A stretch of 64,000 nucleotides of DNA from Aminipila luticellarii (lineage in GTDB: Bacteria > Bacillota > Clostridia > Peptostreptococcales > Anaerovoracaceae). The stretch is from assembly GCF_004103735.1 (NCBI RefSeq), contig NZ_CP035281.1, positions 186,001-250,000 on the forward strand, read 5' to 3'. The notes beneath the pieces are model-generated. The model did no database searches. It saw nothing but the letters and a program-made list of their open reading frames with translations, and had not been told where the DNA came from. Shown here in pieces: positions 36,008-45,260 of this stretch (positions are counted from its first letter, which is position 1; every line of letters begins with the position of its first letter). Position numbers and translations under genes: made by a program.

Positions 36008-36982
36008 ATGCCTAAAATATCAGTTGTGATGCCTACATACAATGCAGAAAAGTACCTACGTGAAGCGGTAAAAAGTATTTTAGATCAGACCTTTTCTGAT
36101 TTTGAATTTTTAGTTATAGATGACAAATCTAGCGATAAAACTCTTGAGATACTTGAATCATATAGTGATGAACGGATTCAAGTTGTAACTGGTCCTTGTT
36201 GTGGTATTGCTGCTGCATTGAACACAGGGCTAGATTTGGCTAAGGGCGAGTATATAGCACGAATGGATGCAGATGATATTTCCTTTCCAGAACGATTTGA
36301 AAGACAGGTCAGATTATTGGAAGAAAAACCCGAAGTGGGTCTATGTGGATCTTTGGCCATGCAGTTTTGCGATGAAGGCGATATAGGATTGTGGGCAGGT
36401 CGAAGTGTAGAACATCCGGGTTTGTTTGATTTATTATCACGCTGTGTCGTTTGTCATCCTTCAGTAATGTTTCGCCGGGAATTATTTGAATTTTATGGTC
36501 TGAGGTATAATCAAGATTGGACTACCACAGAGGATCAAGAATTGTGGGCACGGGCAATGCGCTACATAGAGTTTTATAATATACAGGAAGTGTTACTTAG
36601 ATATCGTGTTCATCCTCAAGGTGCATCGATCGCAAAATCAGATAAAGGGGGATGGGACAATCTCTGCCGAGTTCATAAAGATATCCTTGACTGGTTATTT
36701 CCTGGAATAGATTATCCTTGTGATGGTACACTTGAAGTAATGGCAGAAAAAATGATTGCTGTCGCTGAATCCCAGGAGTTAAGTTCATTTTATATTGATA
36801 GGTATGATTTCTCTATGTATCCACGTTGGAAACGTATTATAGCAATGTCTTTATTTGATAGAGATAGTTTAAAAAAAGAAGTGAAGAAGCATCTTACACA
36901 ACGACCAACAGTTTTGTTTTTTTGTAAATGCTTATACAGTTTTTTTCGAAAGATTTATCACTTAATTAAAAAGGGGGTGTAG
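36008..36982 (+). CDS. Glycosyltransferase family 2, first of a tandem pair
   Basis: A 324-residue GT-A enzyme: ISVVMPTYNAEKYLREAVKS, nucleotide-binding VIDDKSSDKTL, metal motif ARMDADD, and GLCGSLAMQF, then a C-terminal basic amphipathic stretch. About half of its residues match the next gene in the same order, so the pair arose by duplication. GGGGAGA precedes the ATG. It probably adds one sugar of the repeat unit. Confidence 0.85.
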   Translation: MPKISVVMPTYNAEKYLREAVKSILDQTFSDFEFLVIDDKSSDKTLEILESYSDERIQVVTGPCCGIAAALNTGLDLAKGEYIARMDADDISFPERFERQVRLLEEKPEVGLCGSLAMQFCDEGDIGLWAGRSVEHPGLFDLLSRCVVCHPSVMFRRELFEFYGLRYNQDWTTTEDQELWARAMRYIEFYNIQEVLLRYRVHPQGASIAKSDKGGWDNLCRVHKDILDWLFPGIDYPCDGTLEVMAEKMIAVAESQELSSFYIDRYDFSMYPRWKRIIAMSLFDRDSLKKEVKKHLTQRPTVLFFCKCLYSFFRKIYHLIKKGV

Positions 36983-36986
36983 CTAG

Positions 36987-37934
36987 ATGACGAAAAAAAA
37001 AGGCAATTATAAGGTATCAGTAATCTTACCATGCTACAATTCAGCATTATTTATCAAGGAAGCCGTTGATAGCATCCTTTTTCAGACATTGGACGATCTG
37101 GAGTTAATAATTGTCTATGAAGCTTCACCTGATAATACACTACAAATATTGGAGAATATTCATGATAATAGAATGAGAGTTGTGCAAGCTCCGCGAAAAG
37201 GAATTGTACCGGCGCTGAATTATGGAATTGAATTAGCAGAAGGAGAGTATATTGCTCGAATGGATGCAGATGATATTGCGCTGCCACAACGCTTAGAAAG
37301 ACAGGTGGGTTATCTGGACGAACATCCAGAGATTGGGCTTTGTGGTTCATTGGCAATGGCTTTTAATGCTGAAGGGGATCTTGGCTTGTTTGGTGATGTT
37401 ATTTTAAGGGAGCGAAAAGATAGCTGGATAGAATCTCCGGGGTTGATGCACCAACTAATTGATACGGTTGTCTGTCATCCTACTGTGATGTTTCGTCGTG
37501 GACTTTTCCAACATTATGGGCTAAAATATGATGAGTCTTTTATAGGTGCATGTGAAGATCAAAATTTATGGTGTAGGGTTATGCGTTATACCAAAATCCA
37601 TAATCTTCAAGAGATATTGCTCAGATATCGTATTCACGAAAATAATGGTACCGTTATTTCGGGTCATCAGGGCTATATGCAATGGCTAAGAACTCATCGT
37701 GAATTAATGACTTGGCTATACCCCTCAGGGTATTATACCGATGAGAACATTAATGAGAAAATTGATATAATTATTAAATACTTAAAAACAGGCGACTACC
37801 CCCATACCCGAACTTTTCATTATGATACCTTTCCCCGATGGAAAAGAATTATTGTAATGTTGATTTTTGATTCGAATAGACTTAAGGAAAAGATAACTAA
37901 AAGGCTTAAGAGGATGAATAATGGTAGAATATAA
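36987..37934 (+). CDS. Glycosyltransferase family 2, second of a tandem pair
   Basis: A 315-residue paralogue of the preceding protein, four bases downstream. It keeps the ARMDADD metal motif and the SLAMAF segment. The N-terminal nucleotide-binding DD is replaced by Tyr-Glu (IIVYEASPDNT versus VIDDKSSDKT). That may alter donor choice or weaken activity. GGGGGTG precedes the ATG; its end overlaps the next gene by 14 bases. Confidence 0.83.
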   Translation: MTKKKGNYKVSVILPCYNSALFIKEAVDSILFQTLDDLELIIVYEASPDNTLQILENIHDNRMRVVQAPRKGIVPALNYGIELAEGEYIARMDADDIALPQRLERQVGYLDEHPEIGLCGSLAMAFNAEGDLGLFGDVILRERKDSWIESPGLMHQLIDTVVCHPTVMFRRGLFQHYGLKYDESFIGACEDQNLWCRVMRYTKIHNLQEILLRYRIHENNGTVISGHQGYMQWLRTHRELMTWLYPSGYYTDENINEKIDIIIKYLKTGDYPHTRTFHYDTFPRWKRIIVMLIFDSNRLKEKITKRLKRMNNGRI

Positions 37935-40900
37935 TACGAAGGACATCTATAAAGCCATAGATGCAGCAGAACTGGTTTCTTTTGATATTTTTGATACACT
38001 ATTGATTCGGCCTTTCGCTCGACCAACTGATCTTTTTTGGTATATGGAAAAGTTTTTTGATATCTCTGGATTTGCAAAAGAACGTATTGAGCAGGAGCAC
38101 CTTTGTCGTATTGAATTACATGAAAAGGAAGAGATAACGTTTGAGCGTATCTATGATAGGATTCCAAAATATAGGGAGTTGGCTGATTGTGAGTTAGGGA
38201 CCGAATTAAAATTGTCATTGCCGAATGCTGAGTTACTGAAAATATATTTATATGCACAGGAAAAAAACAAACGTATAGTTTTAATTTCAGACATGTACCT
38301 GCCAGAACCCACTATCTGTCAAATGCTAAAGAAAAATGGTTATAATAATTACGATAAGCTTTATTTATCCTGCACTGTAGGTTTGACTAAAAGTACTGGC
38401 AATCTCTATCAATATATGCTTGAAGACCAAAAAATTTTGGCAGGTTCAGTTGTTCATATTGGGGATAATTATGAGTCAGACTTTTTAATGCCTCGACAAT
38501 TAGGTATGAAATCATGCTATTATCCAAAACTTATTGATCGGTATTTCAATCAAAATTCTCAGATGGAAATTTTATTAAATGAACATATTGGAGATATTTC
38601 ATTTTCAGCTGTTGTTATGCAGCTTGCTAAACGATTTGCTCAGGGCTATACTTCATATTGGGAACGTTTTGGTTATGAGTATGGTGGGCCGGTAATCTGG
38701 GCATATATGAAATGGTTAGAAGAAAGACTTACTACTGAACATAATGATATTACTGATATTTTCTTTGTTGCACGAGATGGTTATTTGCTAAAAAAAGCTT
38801 TTGAAAAAATTACTGTAAATCACGACATCTCCACTCATTATGTCTATGCGCCAAGGCTTCTTTTTCTAATATGTGGATTAAAAGAAGATAAAACCCCTGA
38901 AGATTGGGCTATCTTGATGAATTATTATCGTGATGAACTGAATTTAGACCGAGGAACAGTTTTAACGGATAATATTATAGAAAGCAAAAAGGAGTTGCTG
39001 GAGAAATTTTGTAAACGGGAAAAAGACAATTACCAAAAATACTTAAAAACACTAATAAAAACAACTGAACCTCACATTGCGGTTGTGGATACTGCTACGG
39101 AGGCTTATTCCTCACAGCGATTGTTAGATGCTGTCCTTAACCGTAGGACACAGGGATTCTGGTGGATAAAGTTACACAAAGCTAGGGTTAACTTCCCAAA
39201 TTATCTTGCAGATTCTTTTTCAACTGTAGAATGGCATGACATTAAAAACTGGGATCTTATGGAATTGATTATGACGGCTCCAGAACTACCTATTGTTACC
39301 GTTAGAAATAATACACCGGTATATAAAGAAGCAGATGATCGTGATAAAAAAAGAATAGAAATTTTTAGTAGCCTTGCACCAAGTGCGCTAAAATTTGTAG
39401 ATGATATTTTGAGCAATCCTGCTACTGATTTGTTAAAACTAGACAGTAGTAATCTTGCTGACTGGATTAACTCCTTTTTAGAGAATCCTTCCAGGGAGGA
39501 TGTGGATGCCTTTCGATCAGTTTATCATGCATATGATCCAGGGCACTCCTTGTATAGAAATGTAATTCCGCTTTGGTATAATGATGAATTGAAAATGCAG
39601 TATCCAGTCCGATTAGGCAAATTAGAAAAAATTAAAACTTGTTTGAGCTTGTTAAAAAATGATCGTGCAACCTTAAAGCACAGAGTGAAAAGTGTCTATG
39701 CCGGAAAACCAAGATTACTTGTGGCTATGGGTAATCTCTATCGTTTTCTACGTAGTATTAAAAATGCAGTATTAATGTCGAGGAAAGGATGCTCTCAAAT
39801 GTTAATCATGTTAAAATCATATCTTCCAGCATCATCTCGATCATTTCATGGAAGAATGAACAATCTTGATGGGCAATTAGCAGAAATTCAGCGGTGGTTT
39901 GTGGAAGAACGGCAAGTGAACGAGGAAAAGCGTCAGATATTTGAGAAAAACGGTCGAGATTTAGAGAAACTACAATTAAGGTTAGGAGAAATTTCAGATA
40001 CGCAGTTGAAACTGACACAACAAATATCAGAGCTTTATCTACAGATAGTGCAACTACTTTCTGGGATACAGTCAAAGTCCGCTCAGCAAATTTCGGAAAT
40101 ACATTCGGAAATACAAACGAAGTTAGAACAACAAATTTTAGAGTTGTCACCATCACTAGAAAGAAGTCAGAAAAGTTTAGATCGAATGGAATCTGCTCTA
40201 TCAACTATAAACTATGAGCAACTTATACGTGGTATGCAATGGTGCATGTCAACGGCTACATTACATCGGGAGAGCTTTTTGCAATATAAGAATAAATATG
40301 CAGGAAAAACTGTAGTGCTTTGCGGTGCTGCTCATTCTCTAAATTATTATGATCCTATAGAGGGAGCCGTACATGTAGCACTTAACAGAGCCTTTTTATA
40401 TGATAAAGTTAATTTTGATTATATATTTGTACAGGATTTTGAAGGAATTGCGCATGTGACAGAAGAGCTTAAACAATATAAGGGAAATAATTGTGTAAAG
40501 TTTTTTGGCACACAAAACGGCTGGAATGGGAAAGAAATCCCAGTAACATATGCGGAGCAATGTAGAGCAATTAGGTTTAATACAGATTTGTTTGGGATTA
40601 ATAATAATCTTACTCATTCAGAGCTAGCCTATGATATTGCAACCTATCCACTAGGAAATTTTTTCTCTATTGCATTTCCTGCCTTACAGTTTGTCTTGTA
40701 TACTAATCCGGCAAAGGTATATCTTGTTGGAAATGATTTTGCCCCAACTGGTTATTTCACCAATCTTAATAGTACGCGGGAACAGATTGAGCATGAAGAC
40801 GATGATAAAATTAAGTACTGGTCGCATGATTACATTTGGGGATTTTGGATAAAGTTTTATGATTTTGCCAAGGCGTATTACCCTGATACAGAATTTATCT

Positions 40901-41004
40901 CTGTAAACCCTGTGGCTTTAAAAGGATTATTTAGAGATGAATATACAGAGTGCTACCTCAAGGATCACCCGGAAACTGTACATAATTCAAAAGAAAACCA
41001 TTAG
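37921..41004 (+). CDS. Multidomain HAD-like / coiled-coil / DUF115-like glycan protein
   Basis: A 1027-residue cytoplasmic protein. Residues 1-about 215: HAD-like fold (VSFDIFDTLLIRPF, LISDMYLPEP, HIGDNYESDFLMP). Position +2 after the nucleophile Asp22 is Phe, so classical phosphatase chemistry is doubtful. Residues about 230-600: a domain common beside such HADs in surface-glycan clusters (FFVARDGYLLKKAF). About 630-655: an SFHGRM motif shared with the methyltransferase at 34843. About 655-765: predicted coiled coil. About 790-1020: a domain starting GKTVVLCGAAHSL, like DUF115/MptE-type domains and some sialyltransferase-like proteins. It may be a scaffold and transferase of the glycan machinery; the function is unknown. 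Confidence 0.75.
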   Translation: MVEYNTKDIYKAIDAAELVSFDIFDTLLIRPFARPTDLFWYMEKFFDISGFAKERIEQEHLCRIELHEKEEITFERIYDRIPKYRELADCELGTELKLSLPNAELLKIYLYAQEKNKRIVLISDMYLPEPTICQMLKKNGYNNYDKLYLSCTVGLTKSTGNLYQYMLEDQKILAGSVVHIGDNYESDFLMPRQLGMKSCYYPKLIDRYFNQNSQMEILLNEHIGDISFSAVVMQLAKRFAQGYTSYWERFGYEYGGPVIWAYMKWLEERLTTEHNDITDIFFVARDGYLLKKAFEKITVNHDISTHYVYAPRLLFLICGLKEDKTPEDWAILMNYYRDELNLDRGTVLTDNIIESKKELLEKFCKREKDNYQKYLKTLIKTTEPHIAVVDTATEAYSSQRLLDAVLNRRTQGFWWIKLHKARVNFPNYLADSFSTVEWHDIKNWDLMELIMTAPELPIVTVRNNTPVYKEADDRDKKRIEIFSSLAPSALKFVDDILSNPATDLLKLDSSNLADWINSFLENPSREDVDAFRSVYHAYDPGHSLYRNVIPLWYNDELKMQYPVRLGKLEKIKTCLSLLKNDRATLKHRVKSVYAGKPRLLVAMGNLYRFLRSIKNAVLMSRKGCSQMLIMLKSYLPASSRSFHGRMNNLDGQLAEIQRWFVEERQVNEEKRQIFEKNGRDLEKLQLRLGEISDTQLKLTQQISELYLQIVQLLSGIQSKSAQQISEIHSEIQTKLEQQILELSPSLERSQKSLDRMESALSTINYEQLIRGMQWCMSTATLHRESFLQYKNKYAGKTVVLCGAAHSLNYYDPIEGAVHVALNRAFLYDKVNFDYIFVQDFEGIAHVTEELKQYKGNNCVKFFGTQNGWNGKEIPVTYAEQCRAIRFNTDLFGINNNLTHSELAYDIATYPLGNFFSIAFPALQFVLYTNPAKVYLVGNDFAPTGYFTNLNSTREQIEHEDDDKIKYWSHDYIWGFWIKFYDFAKAYYPDTEFISVNPVALKGLFRDEYTECYLKDHPETVHNSKENH

Positions 41005-41301
41005 TGTTATTCTGATGCATTACGAATCTTTGTATTTTCAACGACTGGCAGATATTGTAGGAAATTCAGGATTTGGCGAATTGAAGGCAGGTCAACGTGT
41101 TTAACTAAATTGCTGAAAAGTATAGGCTGCAACCTGAGAAGAGGGTTTCTGTATGTGATGATGACTCGACAGATTGGTCTGGTTTGCAGATACAATTGAA
41201 GAAGTTAAAATCAGGCAGATTATATTTATTTGAAAAACGATGAGGAACGGTGTAATTCAAGAACTTGAGAAATGACGAATAGAAAGGATGGGATAAATTT
41301 A
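41005..41301 (+). other. Gene-free stretch with a possible gene remnant
   Basis: No intact gene. A frame ending with TGA near 41242 reads about 45 codons (including RVSVCDDDSTDW) but lacks a start and is stopped upstream, so it looks like the tail of a lost gene. Just before the ABC permease there is only a weak ribosome site. Confidence 0.25.
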
Positions 41302-42069
41302 ATGTTTCAAAAACTGAAAAAGCATCAATTTCTTTTTGAAGAGCTAGTTAAGAGGGATTTTACAAAGAAGTATAAACGCACAGTTTTGGGTATGGCGTGG
41401 AGTATTTTAAGTCCACTTTTAAACCTTTTAATTATGTGGATGGTTTTTAATACATTTTTTGGTAATAATGTTAATCACTATGTGATTTATCTGTTTGCAG
41501 GGCAACTAGTGTTTTCTTATTTTGGGGATGCTACTAGTATGGGGATGAACTCTTTACTGGGCAACTCTGCCATATTTACAAAAATAAATATACCAAAGTA
41601 TTTATTTTTGTTTTCACAGAATATATCTTCACTTATTAACTTTGGGTTGACTCTTGTAATCTTCTTTATTTTTGTTGCTGCGGAGGGATTACCATTTACA
41701 TGGAAGTTTCTGCTTCTATTTTACCCGATTGTTTGTCTAGTTATATTTAATACGGGATTAGGCTTAATTCTTTCAGCAATGCAGGTGTTTTTTCGAGACA
41801 TGCAATATTTATGGGGAATATTAACTCAGCTTATTATGTGGATGTCAGCTATTTTTTATACAATTGATAATTATAGTTATACGGTTCAATGTGCATTTCT
41901 GCTTAATCCAGTATACTTATACATCCGATATTTTAGAAAAATAGTCATTGATTCTGACATACCTACTCCACAATTTCATTTGCTGGCTGCAGCTTATGCA
42001 CTAATTGCTTTTGGCGTAGGATGCTGGATGTATAAAAAATACAATCATGAATTTCTTTATTATGTGTAA
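41302..42069 (+). CDS. wzm: ABC-2 type polysaccharide exporter permease, Wzm/TagG-like
   Basis: A 255-residue membrane protein with six hydrophobic segments and the family start FEELVKRDFTKKYKRTVLGMAWSILSPLL. It forms the channel of the ABC exporter with the ATPase encoded 11 bases downstream and moves undecaprenyl-linked glycan or teichoic-acid-like polymer outward. The start is ambiguous: ATG at 41272 would add ten residues; MFQKLKK at 41302 matches the usual N-terminus and has GGATGG upstream. Confidence 0.87.
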   Translation: MFQKLKKHQFLFEELVKRDFTKKYKRTVLGMAWSILSPLLNLLIMWMVFNTFFGNNVNHYVIYLFAGQLVFSYFGDATSMGMNSLLGNSAIFTKINIPKYLFLFSQNISSLINFGLTLVIFFIFVAAEGLPFTWKFLLLFYPIVCLVIFNTGLGLILSAMQVFFRDMQYLWGILTQLIMWMSAIFYTIDNYSYTVQCAFLLNPVYLYIRYFRKIVIDSDIPTPQFHLLAAAYALIAFGVGCWMYKKYNHEFLYYV

Positions 42070-42080
42070 GTGAGGAGACA

Positions 42081-42854
42081 ATGGAGAGCTTTTTAAAGAT
42101 TGAAAATGTATCAATAAGTTATAAGTTAGGTGATTTTAAGGACATTGGACTTAAAGAATGGGTCATGCGCCATGTGACTCATAATTTTCATGTGGAACAA
42201 TTTATGGCTGTAGATAAGATATCCTTTGAATTAAGGCAAGGTGATTTATTAGGTATTATTGGCTCTAATGGAGCTGGAAAGTCTACACTATTAAAAGCTG
42301 TGGCCGGAATCATGGAACCAAGCGAAGGGCATATAACTAGTAGTGGTAACATTTCGGCACTATTAGAATTAGGTTCAGGGTTTGACGGCGATCTTACAGT
42401 AAAGGAGAATGCATATTTAAGGGGTGCGATGCTAGGATATACACGCCAGTTTATGAATAAGACCTTTGAGCAAATTATATCTTTTGCCGAATTACAGGAC
42501 TTTACAGAACGTCCATTTAAGCAGCTTTCTACAGGTATGCAATCTCGTTTGGCATTTTCAATTGCATCATTGGTTCAGCCAGAGATTTTGATTTTAGACG
42601 AAGTGTTATCAGTAGGAGACGGAGCATTTCAAGCTAAAAGTGCGAAAAAAATGATGGAAATTATAGATGGTGGTGCTATTACCATTTTAGTGTCTCACTC
42701 TTTATCTCAAATCCGTAAGTTGTGCAATAAGGTCCTTTGGTTAGATCATGGGAAACAAATTGCTTTTGGAGATGTAAAAGGAATATGTGATTCTTATGAG
42801 GAGTATACAAAAGGCCATGCAACAATCCTAGCTGAATATTCTACACCAGTCTAA
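42081..42854 (+). CDS. wzt: Polysaccharide exporter ATPase, Wzt/TagH-like
   Basis: A 257-residue ABC ATPase: Walker A GSNGAGKST, signature STGMQSRLAFS, Walker B LILDEVLSVGD, and the switch His in LVSHSL. The Wzt-type N-terminus (NVSISYKLGDFKDIGLKEW) is present. The C-terminal carbohydrate-binding domain that some Wzt proteins use to read a chain-end cap is missing, so export probably does not depend on cap recognition by this subunit. GAGGAG precedes the ATG. Confidence 0.9.
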   Translation: MESFLKIENVSISYKLGDFKDIGLKEWVMRHVTHNFHVEQFMAVDKISFELRQGDLLGIIGSNGAGKSTLLKAVAGIMEPSEGHITSSGNISALLELGSGFDGDLTVKENAYLRGAMLGYTRQFMNKTFEQIISFAELQDFTERPFKQLSTGMQSRLAFSIASLVQPEILILDEVLSVGDGAFQAKSAKKMMEIIDGGAITILVSHSLSQIRKLCNKVLWLDHGKQIAFGDVKGICDSYEEYTKGHATILAEYSTPV

Positions 42855-42883
42855 GTTGTTTTGATTAATAGATTACATACTTT

Positions 42884-42906
42884 AAGCTCTATGCAAAGAG
42901 CTTTTT
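42884..42906 (+). terminator. Terminator or attenuator between the exporter and the aldolase cassette
   Basis: AAGCTCT (42884-42890) and AGAGCTT (42897-42903) with TTTTT directly after. It stands only about 11 bases before the AAAGAGG site of the next gene, with no clear promoter between, so it probably reduces rather than blocks read-through. Confidence 0.6.
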
Positions 42907-42931
42907 AAAAGGAAATAAAGAGGTGGTCAAG

Positions 42932-43684
42932 ATGAAAATAATAGGTGTAATTCCTGCTAGATATTCTTCAACAAGATTTCCAGGTAAACCGCTAGCAGAT
43001 ATTTGCGGAAGGCCAATGATTTGGTGGGTTTATCACCAAGTAAAGAAAACGCAAAATATTGATGAGGTCTATGTGGCAACTGATGATGAAAGGATTGCCA
43101 AAGTATGTAGCGATTATAATTTGAATTATGTCATGACATTATCAAAACACAAAACGAGTACGGAACGCTTATACGAAGTGGCGCAAAAAATCCCAGCAAA
43201 CCTATACATATGCATTAATGGTGATGAACCCTTAATTACCCCCAACACTATAGAACAAATTATACCTTCTGATGTGCCCGATGGTAGTTTTTATGTAAGC
43301 AATTTAATGACAGAAATAAAGTATCCTGCGGAAGTTATTGACTTTACCAATATCAAGGTAGTAACTGATGAGGAGAACAGTGCACTTTTTATGTCGCGCA
43401 GTCCCATCCCTTATCCGAAATCCTCATTGGATTATGTTTATTATAAGCATATAGGTGTACTGATATATACGTTAGAAGCTCTTCGCTTTTTTTCAGAGAC
43501 CCCAAAGGGTAAAAATGAATTGATAGAGGATATCAATGAACTGCGATTTATTGAACATGGGAAGAGAATAAAAATGATTGAGGTTGATGCAGATACCCTA
43601 TCGGTAGACACTCCGAAAGATTTGGAGGTTGTGCGTGATATTATTACAAAAACAATGAAACTAGAGGAAATAGTTAATGAATAA
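42932..43684 (+). CDS. KdsB-like CMP-sugar-acid cytidylyltransferase
   Basis: A 250-residue cytidylyltransferase. The CTP loop IPARYSSTRFPGKPLADICG and the ICINGDEPLI segment are those of 3-deoxy-manno-octulosonate cytidylyltransferase (KdsB). It should activate a 2-keto-3-deoxy sugar acid as a CMP-sugar. No KdsA, KdsC or KdsD homologue is seen, but an aldolase and a HAD phosphatase follow with overlapping ends, suggesting a different keto acid. ATG at 42932 is chosen with AAAGAGG upstream; GTG at 42923 overlaps that site. Confidence 0.82.
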   Translation: MKIIGVIPARYSSTRFPGKPLADICGRPMIWWVYHQVKKTQNIDEVYVATDDERIAKVCSDYNLNYVMTLSKHKTSTERLYEVAQKIPANLYICINGDEPLITPNTIEQIIPSDVPDGSFYVSNLMTEIKYPAEVIDFTNIKVVTDEENSALFMSRSPIPYPKSSLDYVYYKHIGVLIYTLEALRFFSETPKGKNELIEDINELRFIEHGKRIKMIEVDADTLSVDTPKDLEVVRDIITKTMKLEEIVNE

Positions 43685-45260
43685 AATAAGAATACTTGAT
43701 TGTACATTGCGTGATGGGGGATATATCAATCATTGGAATTTTGGCAGAGATACCATTCAAGAAATAATATCTAATCTAACCGTATCTGGCATTGAGATTA
43801 TAGAATGCGGGTTTTTACGAGATGTGCCTTATCAAGAGGACGTAGCTGTTTTTTCTTGTGTTTCTCAAATCACTCCATTCATAGCATCTAAAAAAGAAAA
43901 GGCATTATATGTGGCGATGATTGCACTAGGGGATATTAATCCAGAAAAAATCCTGCCATATGACGGTACTTCTATTGGTGGAATTCGTTTAACTTTTCAT
44001 AAACATGAGTGGGCTGAGGCCAAAAGCACAGCCGCCATCCTAAAAGAAAAAGGCTATCAAGTATTTGTACAACCTGTTGGGACTACATCTTATTCTGATG
44101 AGGAATTGCTCGGATTAATTAAAGAAGTTAATGGGTTGCAACCGTATGCTTTCTATTTGGTAGATACATTGGGAATTCTCTATCGGCATGATTTGTTAAG
44201 ATTATTTTATTTAATAGACCATAATTTAGATCCTCAAATCAAAATTGGATTCCATTCTCATAATAATTTACAGCTATCTTTTGCTAATGCTCAGGAACTG
44301 TTGCGGTTGCATTCAAAACGTGAGTTGATTCTGGACGCATCTGTTTACGGAATGGGGAGAGGCGTTGGGAATTTAGCTACAGAGCTGCTGGCAGAATATA
44401 TTAATGTGAACATTGAACCACGGTATCATATTACGCCGCTGCTAACAATAGCGGATCAATATCTATCGAGCATTTTTTCTGAACAGCGTTGGGGATATGC
44501 ATTGCCATATTTCCTGTCTGCGGTGGAGCAGTGCCATCCCAATTATGCAGCACATCTGTTGAAAAAAGAAACATTAACGATAGAGTCAATTTTTAAAATC
44601 CTGAGCCTGCTACCCGCTGATAAAAAAGATATCTATCACCCAGAGATGGTAGATAAGCTATATTTAGACTTGCAAAATTGTGAGATTGACGATGAGACAA
44701 GTATTGAATACTTAAAAAAGTCTATATCAGGTAAAACTGTTTTGCTCTTGGCGCCCGGCATTACGCTGGACACACATAAGGGGGAGATACAGACTTTTGT
44801 TGAGCGAGAAGATCCATTGATTATTTCGACCAATTTTATTTCCAGAGAATTTGAATCGGATATCCTTTTTGTCAGCAATAGAAAACGCCTGAATGCGATG
44901 CAGAAAGAAATTGCGCTGCAGCCTTATATCATGGCGACATCTAACTTGTTAGAAGAGCTTCCTAGTAGTGTGAAATTTATGAATTATTCTAGCTATTTAG
45001 GGGAAGGACAAGCTGCTGATAATGCAGGTGCAATGCTGATTCGTATTTTGAATAAGGCCGGAGTAGTGAAAATTGCACTGGCTGGTTTTGATGGCTTTGA
45101 TGTGGATTCCACCAACAATTATTATATTAATTCTTTTAAAAGTGTGATTGAGCGTAAGACAGCAGAGCAAAAAAATGAAGATATCACACGGCAATTAAGA
45201 CTAGCACTGAATGGGATTCCATATCAGCTAGTTACTCCAACGAGGTACGGCTTACAATGA
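43677..45260 (+). CDS. DRE-TIM aldolase fused to a DUF115-like domain
   Basis: A 527-residue two-part protein. Residues 1-about 285 are an HMGL-like TIM barrel with the metal motif DCTLRDGGY (Asp8, Arg12, Asp13) and FHSHNN, as in 4-hydroxy-2-oxovalerate aldolases. Residues about 345-527 start GKTVLLLAPGITL and resemble the C-terminal domain of the protein at 37921. Overlaps at both ends with the cytidylyltransferase and the HAD gene indicate a three-gene unit. It might join or cleave a pyruvate-type unit and a sugar aldehyde to make a keto-sugar acid. That is inference. Confidence 0.78.
   Translation: MNKIRILDCTLRDGGYINHWNFGRDTIQEIISNLTVSGIEIIECGFLRDVPYQEDVAVFSCVSQITPFIASKKEKALYVAMIALGDINPEKILPYDGTSIGGIRLTFHKHEWAEAKSTAAILKEKGYQVFVQPVGTTSYSDEELLGLIKEVNGLQPYAFYLVDTLGILYRHDLLRLFYLIDHNLDPQIKIGFHSHNNLQLSFANAQELLRLHSKRELILDASVYGMGRGVGNLATELLAEYINVNIEPRYHITPLLTIADQYLSSIFSEQRWGYALPYFLSAVEQCHPNYAAHLLKKETLTIESIFKILSLLPADKKDIYHPEMVDKLYLDLQNCEIDDETSIEYLKKSISGKTVLLLAPGITLDTHKGEIQTFVEREDPLIISTNFISREFESDILFVSNRKRLNAMQKEIALQPYIMATSNLLEELPSSVKFMNYSSYLGEGQAADNAGAMLIRILNKAGVVKIALAGFDGFDVDSTNNYYINSFKSVIERKTAEQKNEDITRQLRLALNGIPYQLVTPTRYGLQ

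Noticed and set aside
25336-43684. Diderm Firmicute (Negativicutes-like) with LPS, because of TolC-like, KdsB-like and heptose genes
   Set aside because: The heptose route is the GDP-D,D form, not the ADP-L,D form of LPS; no other Kdo or lipid A gene is seen; the SLH proteins have triple domains as in monoderms. Not fully excluded.
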